NCBI GenBank assembly: GCA_031772625.1
Contig: CM062805.1
Location: forward strand, 515,448,102-515,512,101
DNA: 64,000 bases
DNA from: Pinus tabuliformis
Taxonomy: Eukaryota > Streptophyta > Pinopsida > Pinales > Pinaceae
Direction: 5' to 3'
The number at the start of each line of letters is the position of its first letter. Position 1 is the first letter of the stretch. Below, one piece after another: positions 1 through 12,238 of this stretch. The position numbers and the translations under genes were made by a program. The notes under the pieces were generated by a model. That model was not told the origin of the DNA. It worked only from the letters and a program-made list of their open reading frames with translations, and made no database searches.

Positions 1-2
1 GT

Positions 3-986
3 AACCTCATAAGTATTGGACAACTTGTTCAAAAGGGTTATAATATTTTCTTTGAGAATGATGTATGCACCATCATGGATAGAGCACTCAGTAAAAGATG
101 TATTGCTGAAGTGAAGATGACAAGGAACATGATGTTCCCTCTCGGAATAAGGGCAGATTTGAAAAACAAAGAAGTAATTGCAGCAGTCACCCAAGAGGCT
201 TTCCAAAGCATGCCAAAGAATGAAAATTGGTTGTGGCACTTGAGATTTGGACATCTCAACTTTGGAGGTCTTAACTTGTTGAGCAGAAAAGGAATGGTAA
301 GAGGATTACCATTGATAGAGAAACCGGACAGCCTTTGTGAAGGCTGCATATTGGGGAAACAACATAGAGAAAGTTTTCCATCAGGAAAAAGCATAAGGGC
401 AAAAGCACCCTTAGAGATTGTCCACTCAGATTTATGTGGACCAATGAAAACTCCATCATTAGCAGGCAACCAATATTTCCTAACATTCATTGATGACTTT
501 ACTAGAAAAACTTGGGTATATTTCCTTAAAAACAAAAGTGAAGTGTTTGAAAAATTCCGAAATTTCAAGGCACTTGTGGAAAACCAAAGCGCGCTGCATA
601 TCAAAGTTTTAAGAACTGATAGAGGAGGTGAGTATATCTCCAAGGAATTCCTATGATTTTGTAGAGAAAATGGAATTCACAAGAAGTTTACAGCTAGGTA
701 CACTCCGCAGCAAAATGGAGTTGCTGAAAGGAAGAATAGGACCATTATGGATATGGCAAGGACCATGTTGAAGGCAAAGCATTTGCCAAATGATTATTGG
801 GCTGAAGTTGTACATTGTGCAGTTTACATTTTGAACAGGTGTCCTACAAGAGCAGTGATGAACAAAGTGCCGGAAGAAGCATGGAGTGGGAGAAAACAAA
901 GTGTCGCCCACTTGAAAGTTTTTGGATGTGTGGCCTATGCACACATACCAGATCAGCTAAGGAGGAAGTTGGACAGCAAAGGGTAG
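3..986 (+). pseudogene. Copia 1 pol: protease end and integrase
   Basis: The frame is open from the window edge. It begins with NLISIGQL, the usual end of the Copia protease region, followed by the zinc-binding GAG-pre-integrase segment (H-x3-H in WHLRFGH, then C-x2-C in CEGC). The rve integrase core follows, with VHSDLCGPM carrying the first catalytic Asp and TDRGGEY the second. The later part has the QQNGVAERKNRT motif with the catalytic Glu. The enzyme would insert element cDNA into chromosomal DNA. This copy is a fossil. Confidence 0.92.
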
Positions 987-1031
987 AAATGTATTTTCAT
1001 TGGATACAGTGAGGAATCCAAAGCTTACAGG

Positions 1032-2942
1032 TTGTATATCCCATCTACCAAGAAGTTTTTTGTCAGCAGAGATGTTCAATTCATTGAGGAGGAAGCTTGG
1101 GATGGAAGCATAGAGAAAACAGTGAATGTTAAAAATTGTTTGTCTCATGATGAAGATGATGAGGAGATGGCTGAAATACATCCCCAAACAGCAGCGCCAA
1201 CACAAGGACAGCAAGGGACACCATTGAGGATAAATGAAAGTGCTTCTCCAAGCACACCACAAGGAGGAAATTCAAGTGCATCTTCAAGCACTTGCACACC
1301 AAATGAAAGAGGTAAGAAGTTTAGAAATCTAAGTGACATTTATGATGAAGGAATGAATTCCTTGTTTGCTTTATATTGTCATGTTGATGATCCTATTCAT
1401 TTCGAAGAAGCAATTAAGGACAGGAAATGGATAGAAGCTATGGATGAGGAGATTAATGCCATAGAGAGAAACAAGACATGGGATTTGGTTGAGCTACCAA
1501 AAGGTAAAGAAGTCATTGGAGTCAAATGGGTCTACAAGACCAAGAGCAATGTTGAAGGCAAAATAGAAAGACACAAGGCAAGGCTGGTTGTCAAAGGGTA
1601 CAAGCAGCAATATGGGAGAGATTATGAGGAAACTTTCGCACCGGTTGCAAGAATGGAAACCGTGAGAGCAGTGCTGTCCATAGCAGCTCAAAACAAGTGG
1701 AAAGTTTACCAAATGGACGTGAAGTCAGCAGTCCTAAACGGAGTGTTAATGGAAGAGGTTTACATTGAGCAACCTCTAGGCTATGAGAAAAAAGGTGAAG
1801 AACACAAAGTGTGCAGATTGAAGAAAGCTCTTTATGGGCTGAAGCAAGCGCCAAGAGCATGGTACAGTAGGATAGATTCCTATCTACTGGAAAAAGAATT
1901 TGAAAAGTGTGAGGGAGAACCCACCCTCTACATCAAAGAAAAGGATGGTAAAATTTTAATTGTTGTCTTATATGTTGATGATGTGATTTTCACAGGTAAT
2001 GATGATCATCTCATTGAGAATTTCAAATCAGTCATGAAGGAGGAATTTGAAATGACTGACATGGGTTTGCTGAGATACTTCTTAGGAATAGAAGTAGATC
2101 AAAATGAAAATGGAATTTTTATTTCACAAGCAAAATATGTAAATGAAGTATTGGGCAGATTTAACATGCAAGAGTGCAAGGCAGCAATCACTCCCACAAT
2201 GATGGGATTAAAACTCAGCAAAGAGGACGGCAGCAAGGATTTTGATCCTAGCTTGTACAAGAGCATAGTTGGCAGCCTTATGTATTTGATTGCAACTAGG
2301 CCTGATATAATGCATGTTGTTAGTTTAATTTCCAGATTCATGGAGAGGCCAAAAGAGGCACATTGGCAGGCAGCAAAAAGAATTCTGAGGTATGTTAAAG
2401 GTACAAAAATGTTTGGCATTTTATATACTGTCTCAGAACATTCAGATTTAATTGGATACACTGATAGTGATTGGGCTGGAAGTGTAGATGATCGGAAAAG
2501 CACTTCCGGTTATGTTTTTCACATGGGTTCAGGAGCCATTTCATGGGCTTCTAAGAAGCAGCCTATTGTAGCATTGTCTACAGCAGAGGCTGAATATGTG
2601 GCAGCTACAACAGCAACATGTCAAGCAGTTTGGATGAGAAGGATGTTAAGGAGCTTAGGCCAGGAGCAGGCAAAAGCAACGGTGATTTTTTGTGACAATA
2701 GCTCAGCTATTGCATTATCAAAGAATTCAGTGTTTCATAAGAGAACGAAACACATTGATACAAGGTTTCACTACATCAGAGAATTGGTGAACAATGGAGA
2801 AATTGTTTTAGAACATTGCAGGACTCAGGAACAGGTAGCAGACATTTTGACAAAGCCATTGGATCAGAAAAGCTTTGAATTTTTGAGGAAGTGTTTGGGT
2901 ATGACTGAATGCCCAGCAGTTGAAATTAAAGGGGAGTGTTGA
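1032..2942 (+). CDS. Copia 1 pol: reverse transcriptase and RNase H
   Basis: A 636-residue open frame. The first ~120 residues are the variable, Ser/Thr/Gln-rich linker after integrase. The RVT_2 domain follows, with WVYKTK near residue 165, the YQMDVKSAVLNG motif, LYGLKQAPRAWY, and the catalytic LYVDDVIF near residue 315. RNase H (RNase HI of Copia type) follows with YTDSDWAG, STAEAEYVA, FCDNSSA and KHIDTRFHYIRE. The stop lies just inside the 3' LTR, after the polypurine tract. It is part of a larger polyprotein, so the first Met is not a real start. Its function was copying element RNA to DNA. Confidence 0.93.
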   Translation: MYIPSTKKFFVSRDVQFIEEEAWDGSIEKTVNVKNCLSHDEDDEEMAEIHPQTAAPTQGQQGTPLRINESASPSTPQGGNSSASSSTCTPNERGKKFRNLSDIYDEGMNSLFALYCHVDDPIHFEEAIKDRKWIEAMDEEINAIERNKTWDLVELPKGKEVIGVKWVYKTKSNVEGKIERHKARLVVKGYKQQYGRDYEETFAPVARMETVRAVLSIAAQNKWKVYQMDVKSAVLNGVLMEEVYIEQPLGYEKKGEEHKVCRLKKALYGLKQAPRAWYSRIDSYLLEKEFEKCEGEPTLYIKEKDGKILIVVLYVDDVIFTGNDDHLIENFKSVMKEEFEMTDMGLLRYFLGIEVDQNENGIFISQAKYVNEVLGRFNMQECKAAITPTMMGLKLSKEDGSKDFDPSLYKSIVGSLMYLIATRPDIMHVVSLISRFMERPKEAHWQAAKRILRYVKGTKMFGILYTVSEHSDLIGYTDSDWAGSVDDRKSTSGYVFHMGSGAISWASKKQPIVALSTAEAEYVAATTATCQAVWMRRMLRSLGQEQAKATVIFCDNSSAIALSKNSVFHKRTKHIDTRFHYIRELVNNGEIVLEHCRTQEQVADILTKPLDQKSFEFLRKCLGMTECPAVEIKGEC

Positions 2943-3931
2943 AATTGTAATTTCAACTGCGCGACAGTTGAACCGCGCAACATTTAATTCGCCCAAAACA
3001 GCTCTCGAAAAACACTGAACCTTGTCGGACCGCTTTTTGTCACCAAGTAATTTTCGTACAAACTCATCCAATGCAATAAAATTTTGCCGCGCGTCCACTG
3101 TACCTTTCATAAAACCACTCTTCTATCGGAACATAACTTTCGTTTGATTTGGCCAAGCGATGATCGTCCGATTGCGAGGATGGATAATGACCGTCGGATT
3201 GAAGTCAAAGATGCATACAAGGCTGATCATGGACATTGCGTAAATTTTTGGTTGACTGCCAGTAAAGTAATTTAATGAAATTAAATGTGTTCGTAGGATG
3301 GTTGGTAAATATTTTATTTTTAATGTTTTTTTATGCACGAACGTATCGCGAATTTAAAGACAGGTATGGTCATTTTGTATATGTGATGAAAAGGGAATGA
3401 AACGCACAACTCGTGCGAACAAAAAATTACCAGAGTCTCTTGTTATTGAGATGCACAACAGTGCATAAGAAGAGTGTTGCTCATTGTAATGTAAGGTGTG
3501 TTGACCATTCTGAAATGAAGCTGTAGAACGCACAACAGTGCGCGGGTGTAATGTGTTAAGTGCTGAAAGTTTTTGTAATATGCAAAGTGCATAATGTGAT
3601 TTTTATTTTTACAGCAGTATATGTAAAAGGTTTTCACAACAGTAAATGTAAATGAGATTTTTACACATAGCAGTGTAAAATCTTAGGAGGAGACAGAGTA
3701 ATATTTTGTTGTTGAAATGTATTTTTGGTGAATCCCTCTGAGTGAAAGAGGATGAATCTTGTATCAGGCATTATATTTTAATGAATACAAAGCTTTTTAT
3801 GGGTGTGTAATACTCTGTTCTCAGAAATCTATTTTTGCTTCCCTGTGCTAAGATCCTGGAGTAAAACAGAGCATTGTCTCTATGTTAAGTTTTTATTTGT
3901 TTTTGGGATTTTACCAGAAAAATCCCCAACA
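2937..3931 (+). repeat. 3' LTR of Copia 1
   Basis: About 995 bp bounded by TGTTG and CAACA. It is preceded by a polypurine tract (AAAGGGGAG, ending at 2936). The right half holds several short inverted repeats (3403-3417, 3451-3466, 3529-3542, 3656-3682), described under findings. Only one LTR is in the window, so no LTR comparison is possible. Confidence 0.9.
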
Positions 3932-6715
3932 CCTCTGTATTTTACTAATATATCCATAGGCGATTAGATTATAATATAGAGATTAGATACTACTTGAAAG
4001 GGAAAAATTTATGTCTTAAAAAGATTTGAATTTATTTTTGTAAAATTATCTTAGTAGACCTCAACATCAGTAGAGAAATATCAATCACTTATTGTTCATC
4101 TGAAATAGCCATGACCATTGGTGAGACATCGAGTATAAGTGGTGGAAAAATTAATGACAATGAAGATTATTAGGAGGGAGTACATGAAGAGAGTGTTCCA
4201 CAGTCAAAGTCTGCCTGATTTAAAAACATTTCTGACAACTTCTTAGACAAAAACTTATCTTGTAAGAATCTTGTCATAAAGCCCCCAGATCCTTGTTGCA
4301 CTATACCTGTTACCAGAATTTTTACACTTCTGCAGACCCAACTGAGAAAATCCAGGTTATCCCATTAACTAATGTTACTAAAAAACTGAACATAACTGAA
4401 GAACTCAAAATCAGACACAGATTAGACTCACGGTTACCCTGGGAAGTGGGATTGGGTGGCGAAAGAAACATTCTGAAAGTTTGCCAATCCATAAGACTAC
4501 TTTGAGCAAAATGCAAGCTTAATCAAAAGAATGAATTTAACAAACTCAAGTGCAAAGAACCTCAGCTATCAATATACATAGGACAACAATTTATGAAGAT
4601 TTGATATCATATAGTCACATGCCTAAGTCATATCCAAGTTTTCCACAACTATCTACAAATGACATACTTGACAATTTTAGCATTTTAATAATAGCAAGGT
4701 AATCATTTATCTATCATATTCTTCGCGTGGCAATATTGCTCTTGAGAACCCCTATCAAAAAGTAGAATGAAACATTGATGCTTTTCAGACTCTTCGCATT
4801 GACACAGTTACTAGTTTCTGGTTCTTGATATTGAAACCATCAAGCATTTTGAAAATCAGCATCTCCAGAACAACTCAAGCATGCATACAGCATAACACTA
4901 TCTTATTTGACATTATCAAGAATGGGACAAAAGGAGAAGTCAAAAAATCCAGTACTGTAAGTTTAGTGGGAGAGCAATACCACTTAAATCCTTTTCCCAG
5001 TGCCACCGTTTATGATTTAACGAGTCAGTTTCTTTAACAGAGTCATTGGGCAATGGCGAACACTTGAAGACTATGTGCCTTAAACACTATAACTTAAAAT
5101 TAAAATTAAAATTTTAGATAATTTATTTTCTTTGATGATACTTTTCTGATGATGGTATCTAATTGAGACAAAAATAACCAAAACATCTATGAAATCCTTG
5201 AGTGAATCTCCTCTGCAACTCTCAATATCGGTGGAACCTTTGGGAGAACAAAATTAAAAGGCGTTATGGAACCATTCTTTGGACATAAACTGTATTTTCA
5301 ATTTTTCCATATTTATCTCCTGTAGTTTCTTTATTTCCTGAAGGCAATGAATTCCAAGGCATATTGACATTTTCATTAAATTTTTATGCATCAGGCATTT
5401 TCATTATCAATTGAACTCCATGGCATACTTTTTCTCCAAGCCAATCAATTCCATGGCATATTGACATTTTCATTAAATTTTTATGCATCATGCATTTTCA
5501 TTATCAATTGAACTCCATGGCATACATTTTCTCTAGGCCAATCAATTCCATGGCATATTGACATTTTCATTAAATTTTTTTAATTTCATGCAAGCCAAAC
5601 AATTCCATGGTATATTGACATTTTCATTAGATTTAAAAAAAAATCCCGGCCAATAAATTCCACAACATATTCTGTGGTAGCATTAAAATAAATCCTATCC
5701 TATTTGATCAGAAAAATGCTTTGGGCATTTTCAGGATCGATTGAACTCCATGGCATATTCCATGGTAGCATCAAAATAAAGCCAATTTTGTTTGACCTTT
5801 CAGTTTGTCACCTATAAACCAGAAAAATACTTCCAGGCTCTGTTTATATTGTTTTGTTGCATGCAACTTTTTATTGTGGACTATTGATGAAGGAGAATTG
5901 CCATTTAGTAGAAATAGAATGGCTTTGCAATCTTAATCAGATTTATTGTGTTTATATGTGCACCTGCATCTGTCCATCCGACTTTCAGTAAGCAAGAATA
6001 ATCATTACACAAAACATTATGATAATAGGGAAGCCCAATTCTTATTTCTTAGTACTGCTTTCACTGGAAAACAAATCTTTCTGTACCTAGTTTAAAATTG
6101 TAAAAAGTAAAATATGTCATAGGAACTGGGTATCCTGCTATTATTTTACATAGAAATACTCACACAAATTAACTTAAAGAAAAAAATAGAGGTAGGCAAA
6201 GCAAGAAAAAATACTCTCCAAGTCACTAATAAGTTGAGCTTTAAGAAAACCCAAGTTACAACTTACCAGTAAGCCTAACATAAAACAGAGGAAAGCCAAG
6301 CAAGGAAACACACTACACTTAGTTTTTTTAGCCTACTTATTTGATATATTTAAGCTTCTTTCTAGTAACAGAATTTACTCATTTGTTTAAACTTTCTTAG
6401 AACGTATTGAATATCTTATGCAAATTTATTATGCAATACTCAATGAGTAGCTTGTGCAGATTTATCGTCATAAGAAAAATGACCATTGATTTGTGTTTAG
6501 AACTTGCACTCGCTCAATCTTAGTGGTTCGTTTTTGGAACTTACTAGGTGATTGGAGTATTGAATTCACGATGTAGCGGAGCTCGCAGTGAGGGAAGTCA
6601 CAAAAAAAAATAGAGGTAGCAGGAAGTGATTGCGAAAGAACATTCATAACATTTGTGCAACTAATTGAAGGTGTGGATTCTTGCAATATTTGTACTTCTG
6701 TATTCTCTCTGGTTT
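3932..6715. other. Spacer without a recognised gene
   Basis: No open frame longer than about 100 codons and no family I recognise. Short open stretches (for example 4293-4505) lack any motif. The only structured part is the tandem repeat at 5342-5800. The stretch 4070-5050 is less AT-rich and might be decayed coding or UTR sequence, but no protein could be identified. Confidence 0.6.
5342..5800. repeat. 97-bp tandem repeat, about 2.6 clear copies plus diverged ones
   Basis: The landmark AATTCCATGGCATATTGACA recurs at 5350 (with one mismatch), 5447 and 5544, a spacing of exactly 97 bp twice. A shorter copy starts at 5601, and more distant relatives of the GAACTCCATGGCATATT part continue to about 5800. 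Neighbouring copies differ at only a few bases, so the duplication is fairly recent or homogenised. It contains a repeated CCATGG palindrome. No coding function is seen. Confidence 0.9.
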
Positions 6716-6720
6716 CCTTC

Positions 6721-7998
6721 TGATGCAACGGAAACAATGGTTTTAATAAAACCCAAATGGATCTTTAAACCCACAATCACCCCTCCTCACTATCAGGACC
6801 AAATCCCTTTAAAACAATGCTTTCCCCTTTCTCAGGACCGAAACAACCCTTCAAATGTTTAATCGGTGCTTTAATCCTTTTCGGGACCCAAACCTTTGAA
6901 AAAGGCTTAAAGAATTCTTTTCCGCCTTTATAAGCACATATATGAATTATCACCGCAGATCTGGATCTAACCGATCAGACGGTCGAGATCCAATCGCAGT
7001 ATTGGCGGTCGACAGGCACAAGGCTCCACTATCAGCACTCTCCCTTGGTCCGATGCGATATCACTATCATTATCGATAGAGGCACAAGGTTTCCACTATC
7101 GACACTCTCCCTTGGTCTGATGCGATATCGTTATCGCTATCGGCAGTGTAAAAAGGCCGCTTTAACACATGTCGCCTCCACTCCGAAACACTGATGTGAT
7201 ATGTCAGCGATCGCATATCGCCAAGGTTCGGGGGCATGACTCGCCACTCGCTGAACGATTTGAGCGATGCGATAAATATAGGAATTACCGGACCCGATAA
7301 CATTCAACAACCGATTACATAACCTTTCAAATCCGCCTTTCGAATCCACTAAGTGTTTTAGCGTGATTTCCTGTGTAAATGGGATTTCCGCTTGTGGACC
7401 CAAACTACACCAAATCTGTCTTAAACGCGGGGATTTCCACTATGAACTATGAAAACACAGGGCCATCATTGAAGTGTTTAAACACAGAGAAAGGAAGTCA
7501 ACATTTAAAGCCTCCACGGGCTACTCAAATGATAATGCACGCAACACTGTTTCATTCACAATAAAATAAAGAACAGAGTCTCGGCCTTCCCCTGTTATTA
7601 CAATAAAGACCTCTGTCTCCAAAGGAATGCAATCCACTCACTCTATGCCTCGCTCCACTTAGCAATCCTCTCTCTCATCTCTCACTTATTACATTTTTCC
7701 TCTTTTATCCTCAAATAAATCCTCTAACAATATCTAACAGCAATCTTCTATTCTAAAGAGATCTAACAACAAATCCTATATTTCTTAGCTCTCCCTCACA
7801 CCTATGCAAACAACTCTATCTCTAAATCTAAAATAAGATAGTCTCAACTTATTACAATAATTATAACAAATCATTTGAGAGATCCAACCCTCTCAGTAAA
7901 ATTGGTTTTGACCCAACAGTCAATGAATTTCAACCTATTTAGCCACAACATGTGAACAAGTTTTCACATTGCTGGCTAATCCCGATGCTCCTACATCA
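6721..7998 (-). repeat. 3' LTR of Gypsy 1 (left copy)
   Basis: 1278 bp with TGATGC...GCATCA termini. It contains an internal tandem duplication of about 66 bp (units starting near 7015 and 7081, landmark GGCACAAGG). The GATATCG(C)TATCG series recurs here. Confidence 0.9.
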
Positions 7999-8531
7999 GA
8001 CTCCCGGGGAAGAAAAGACTTGTTCTTCAAGCTGTCAGGACTTACTCCATATTTCTGTAGTTCAGCTGCTGTCAACCAACTGGAATCTTCCACTGGCTGC
8101 TCCTTCCACTTGACTAGATACTGGAAATATGTCTGCCCTATGGTTTTCTTGGATATTCTTTGATCCAAGATAGTTTCAACTTCTTTCTTGACTGCTTTCG
8201 GTACCTGTTCCTCCCAGTTCACGGTTTGAACTTCATCACCTGTCTCTTCTTTCTGCACCTCTGTTTCTGCCTCTCTGAATGGATATAAGTCTGCAACATT
8301 AAAAATGGGGGATATGCCAATCCCTTCTAGTAACTCAATCTCATATGCATTGGCTGAAAATTTCCTTTTAATTTTACAAGGTCCTATCTTCTTCATTTTC
8401 AGCTTGTTATAAGTTTTAGTAGGAAATCTCTCTTTCCTCAAATATGCCATGACTAAATCTCCTACTTGGAACTCCTTTTCTCTTCTTTTCAGATCTGCTC
8501 TCTGCTTGTATTTGTTGTTGTTCTCCTGCAA
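7935..8531 (-). pseudogene. Gypsy 1 integrase C-terminus and chromodomain
   Basis: The 198-residue frame starts with the end of integrase. It has the GPF/Y-type segment ([19 protein letters not shown], then NVADLYPF), which binds DNA non-specifically. A chromodomain follows near residues 125-165 ([16 protein letters not shown]), the typical aromatic-cage core that in chromoviruses steers integration to modified histones. The frame ends about 60 bp inside the 3' LTR, a common chromovirus arrangement. It belongs to the same polyprotein as the next feature. Confidence 0.9.
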
Positions 8532-8558
8532 TTTACCTTTGACTTCTTCCTGTAATCT

Positions 8559-10208
8559 CTACATCTGTTCGGCAAAATCTTCAGCACTTGCACTCCTGGC
8601 TTCCTGTTTTCCCAAATCTCTAAGCTCATACACTCCTCTCAGATGCATTCCAAAGACAATCTGAAATGGACTCATTCCAGTGCTTCGGTTTGGTGTATCA
8701 TTGTAAGCGAACTCAGCTTGAGCTAATGCCAAATCCCACTGTTTGGGATTCTGATATACTAAACTCCTTAGTATATTCCCCAAGCTCCTGTTCACTACTT
8801 CAGTTTGTCCATCTGTCTGAGGATGGTATGCTGAACTAAAACTGAGGTTAGTTCCCAGTTTCTTCCAAAGTGTCCTCTAGAAATTCCCTACGAACTTGGT
8901 ATCACGGTCAGATACAATGCTTACAGGTAAACCATGTAATCTTACAATCTCTGAAAAGAATAAATTAGCTATGTGGGTTGCATCACTAGTTTTCCTACAA
9001 GCAATAAAATGTGCCATTTTAGAAAACCTATCTACTACAACATAAATAGAATCGTTTCCTCTCTGAGTTTTAGGCAATCCCAGAACAAAGTCCATGCTAA
9101 CTGCATCCCACGATCGATCTGGTATGGGCAATGGCTGATACAGTCTCGTATTTTGACTCCTCCCTTTGGCATACTGACATACCCTGCATTTCTCAACAAA
9201 CTTTTTAACATCAGTTTTCATTTTAGGCCAGTAATAAAAAGCATTCACCTGAGCGAAAGTTTTATCTTGTCCAAAATGACCAGATAACCCTCCACTGTGC
9301 TTTTCCTTGATGATGTTCTCCCTCATGGAACATTTGGGAATACATAACTTGTTGCTTTTAAATAACAGGCCTCCTTGAATGAGGTAGTCCATCCACTGAC
9401 TTCTGTTATGGCTCACTGGATTCTGAACTGTTGTGTAGATGTCTCTAAAATCCTCATCATCCTTGTACATTTCTATCATTTCCTCAAAACCTACAACACC
9501 CACTTTAAACTCTTGCAAAAGAAAATTTACCCTGCTCAATGCATCTGCTACTTTATTAGACTTACCACTCTTATGCTTTATTACAAAAGTGAAACTTTGC
9601 AGAAATTCCACCCATTTGGCATGCTTCTGATTTAGCTTTGGCTGGTTATTAATAAACTGTAAAGCATGATTGTCTGAATATAAGATGAATTCTTTAGGAA
9701 GCAAGTAATGCCTCCACTTTTTCAATGCCTGCACAATAGCATAAAACTCCTTGTCATAAGAAGAATATTTCTTCTTTGCATCATTCAGTTTCTCGCTGAA
9801 ATATGTTATTGGCCTTTGCTCTTGACTCAATACCGCACCAACTGCTACTCCACTTGCATCTATTTCTACTTGAAAGACTTTCTCAAAATTAGGCAATGCT
9901 AGGATTGGCTCTTCCGTTATCTTCTTTTTCAGCAAATTAAAGTTTCTGTCCGCTACTTCTGTCCATCGAAATGGTTGATTGACCTCCTTGATTGTCTCAA
10001 GGATTGGTGCACAAACTTGACTAAACCCTCTTATAAACTTTTTGTAAAAACTAGCAAGTCCATGGAAGCTTCTTACCTCAAATATGCTTCTGGGAGTAGG
10101 CCAATTCTGGATTGCTTGTACCTTCTCCAGATCCATCTTCAAGCCCTCTTTGGAAACTACAAATCCTAAGTACACTAGCTCCTCTTTCATGAAACTACAC
10201 TTCTTCAA
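8559..10208 (-). pseudogene. Gypsy 1 RT end, RNase H, integrase
   Basis: Minus-strand reading gives the thumb and connection of reverse transcriptase (CSFMKEELVYLGFVVS) and the Gypsy RNase H (EIDASGVAVGAVLSQ, then YSDNHALQF and KVADALSR). The integrase zinc region follows (H-x-H and CRVCQYAKG), then the integrase core with VSMDFVLGLP, SIVSDRDTKF and a further segment to 8559 (PNRSTGMSPFQIVFG). RNase H before integrase is the defining Ty3/Gypsy order. Fossil polyprotein. Confidence 0.92.
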
Positions 10209-10214
10209 ATTGAT

Positions 10215-11060
10215 TAGTAGGTTCTCCTTCTGTAGAGTTCTCAGGACTAACTTAAGATGTTCTAAATGCTCCTCTTTACTTTTTCTAAAAATAAGAATAT
10301 CATCAAGGTAAACAATGAAAAACCTACATACTCCTTCAAGACCTCATTCATTAGTCTCATGAACGTGCTGGGTGCATTAGTTAGCCTAAAAGGCATCACT
10401 AACCACTCATATAGTCCACTATTTGTTTTGAAGGCAGTTTTCCATTCATCGCCTTCCCGAATCCTTATCTAATGATACCCGCTCTTCAAATCTATCTTAG
10501 TAAAGTATTTGGATCCACTTAAACAGTCCATTAAATCATCCATTCTGGGCAAAGGAAATCTGTACCTGATTATTATCTTGTTGATAGCTCTGGAATCTGT
10601 GCACATGCGCCATTCTCCTCCCTTCTTCGGACTAAGTACTGTTGGCATAGCACACAGGCTCAGACTCTCTCTGATCAACCCCTTGTCCATCAGTTCCTGT
10701 ACTTGCCTTGCAACTTCAGTGTTTTCCTGAGGAGTTAGTCTATATGCAGCTTTATTGGGTAGACTTGCCCCTGGTATTAAGTCAATATGGTGGCTAACAC
10801 TTCTAACTGGTGGTAATACATTCGGTAATACATAAATTATCTAACACAACGTTAATTTCTTCAGGAAAATCATTTAAATTTGTGGATGTTAAGATTACCT
10901 TGGGTCTCCCTACAATAGCGAAGTGCAACTCCTCACTTTTGTCGACCTCCTATAGCAATTCTTTACCACTTATCAACATGATATTGTTTTCAGGAAATCA
11001 TTTATCAACATCATTCTTTAATGGCAATAACGTTTGCTTGTTTCCATCCTTCTTTATGGT
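10215..11060 (-). pseudogene. Gypsy 1 reverse transcriptase, N-terminal part
   Basis: Minus-strand reading includes [13 protein letters not shown] and the linker to [67 protein letters not shown] and, further on, VYLDDILIF with the catalytic Asp pair. These are RVT_1 motifs in the expected order. The right-hand part is the low-conservation protease-RT linker. No protease active site or gag zinc knuckle is found to its right. Confidence 0.88.
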
Positions 11061-11071
11061 ATATGTGTTCC

Positions 11072-12238
11072 TTCTCCTTTCTCAGGACCGAAACAACCCT
11101 TCAAATGTTTAATCGGTGCTTTAATCCTTTTCGGGACCCAAACCTTTGGAAAAGGCTTAAAGAATGCTTTTCCGCCTTTATAAACACATATATGAATTAT
11201 CACCGCAGATCTGGATCTAACTGATCGGACGGTTAGGATCCAATCGCAGTGTCGGCGGTCGGCAGGCACAAGGCTCCACTATCGGCACTCTCTCTTAGTC
11301 TGATGTGATATCGCTATTGCTATCGGCAGAGGCACAAGGTTTCCGCTATCAGCACTCTCCCTTGGTCCGATGCGATATCGCTATCGCTATCGGTAGTTTA
11401 CAAAGGCCGCTTTAACACATATGTCACCTCCGCTCCGAAACACCGATGCGATATGTCGGCGATCGCATATCGCCAAGGTTCGGGGGCAGGACTCTCCACT
11501 CGTTGAACGATTTGAGCGATGCGATAAATATAGGAATTACCGGACCCAATAACATTCAACAACCAATTGCATAACCTTTCAAATCCGCTAAGTGTTTTAG
11601 CGTGATTTCCTGTGTAAATGGGATTTCCTCTTGCAGACCCAAATTACACCAAATATTTCTTGAACGCGGGGATTTCCACTATGAACTATGAAAACGCAGG
11701 GCCAGCATTAAAGTGCTTAAACACAGAGAAAGGAAATCAACATTTAAAGCCTCCACGGGCTACTCAAATGATAAAGCACACAACACTATTTCATTCACAA
11801 TAAAAATAAAGAATAGAGTCTCGACCTTTGCCTGTTATTACAATAAAGACCTATGTCTCCAAAGGAATGCAATCCACTCACTCTATGCCTCGCTCTACTC
11901 AGCAATCCTCTCTCTCATCTCTCGCTTATTACATTTTTCCTCTTTTATCCTCAAATAAATCCTCTAACAATATCTAACAACAATCTTCTATTCTAAAGAG
12001 ATCTAACAACAAATCCTCTATTTCTTAGCTCTCCCTCACACCTATGCAAACAACTCTATCCCTAAATCTAAAATAAGGGAGTCTCAACTTATTACAATAA
12101 TTATAACAAATCATTTGAGAGATCCAACCCTCTCAATAAAACTGGTTTTGACCCAACAGTCAATGAATTTCAACCTATTTAGCCACAACATGTGAACAAG
12201 TTTTCACATTGCTGGCTAATCCCAATGCTCCTGCATCA
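11072..12238 (-). repeat. 5' LTR of Gypsy 1 (right copy)
   Basis: Matches the left LTR from near CCTTTCTCAGGACC to the terminal GCATCA. It carries the same ~66-bp internal duplication (near 11265-11395). It is shorter than the left copy. CCTTC directly after 12238 is the target duplication. Confidence 0.88.

Larger units (their letters stand above)
1..3931 (+). mobile_element. Ty1/Copia LTR element 1, right part
   Basis: The left end lies outside the window. Reading left to right the order is end of protease, GAG-pre-integrase zinc region, integrase core, reverse transcriptase, RNase H, polypurine tract and a complete 3' LTR. Integrase before reverse transcriptase is the defining Copia order. 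The right terminus reads CCCCAACA and matches the inverted start TGTTG of the LTR. The coding part is broken in about two or three places. Its age cannot be judged because the 5' LTR is not visible. The base 3932 onward is the flank. Confidence 0.95.
6721..12238 (-). mobile_element. Ty3/Gypsy chromodomain element (Gypsy 1)
   Basis: A 5.5-kb insertion bounded by TGATGC at 6721 and GCATCA ending at 12238, flanked by the perfect 5-bp target duplication CCTTC (6716-6720 and 12239-12243). On the minus strand the order is 5' LTR (right), reverse transcriptase, RNase H, integrase, chromodomain, 3' LTR (left). Gag and protease are not recognisable. The element is broken, with several breaks. The two LTRs differ by roughly 6-7% in the part I compared by eye, so it is moderately old. 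The chromodomain places it in the chromovirus branch. Confidence 0.95.

Noticed and set aside
4293-4505. Small host gene
   Set aside because: The 70-codon frame has no motif and is overlapped by an equally long frame on the other strand.
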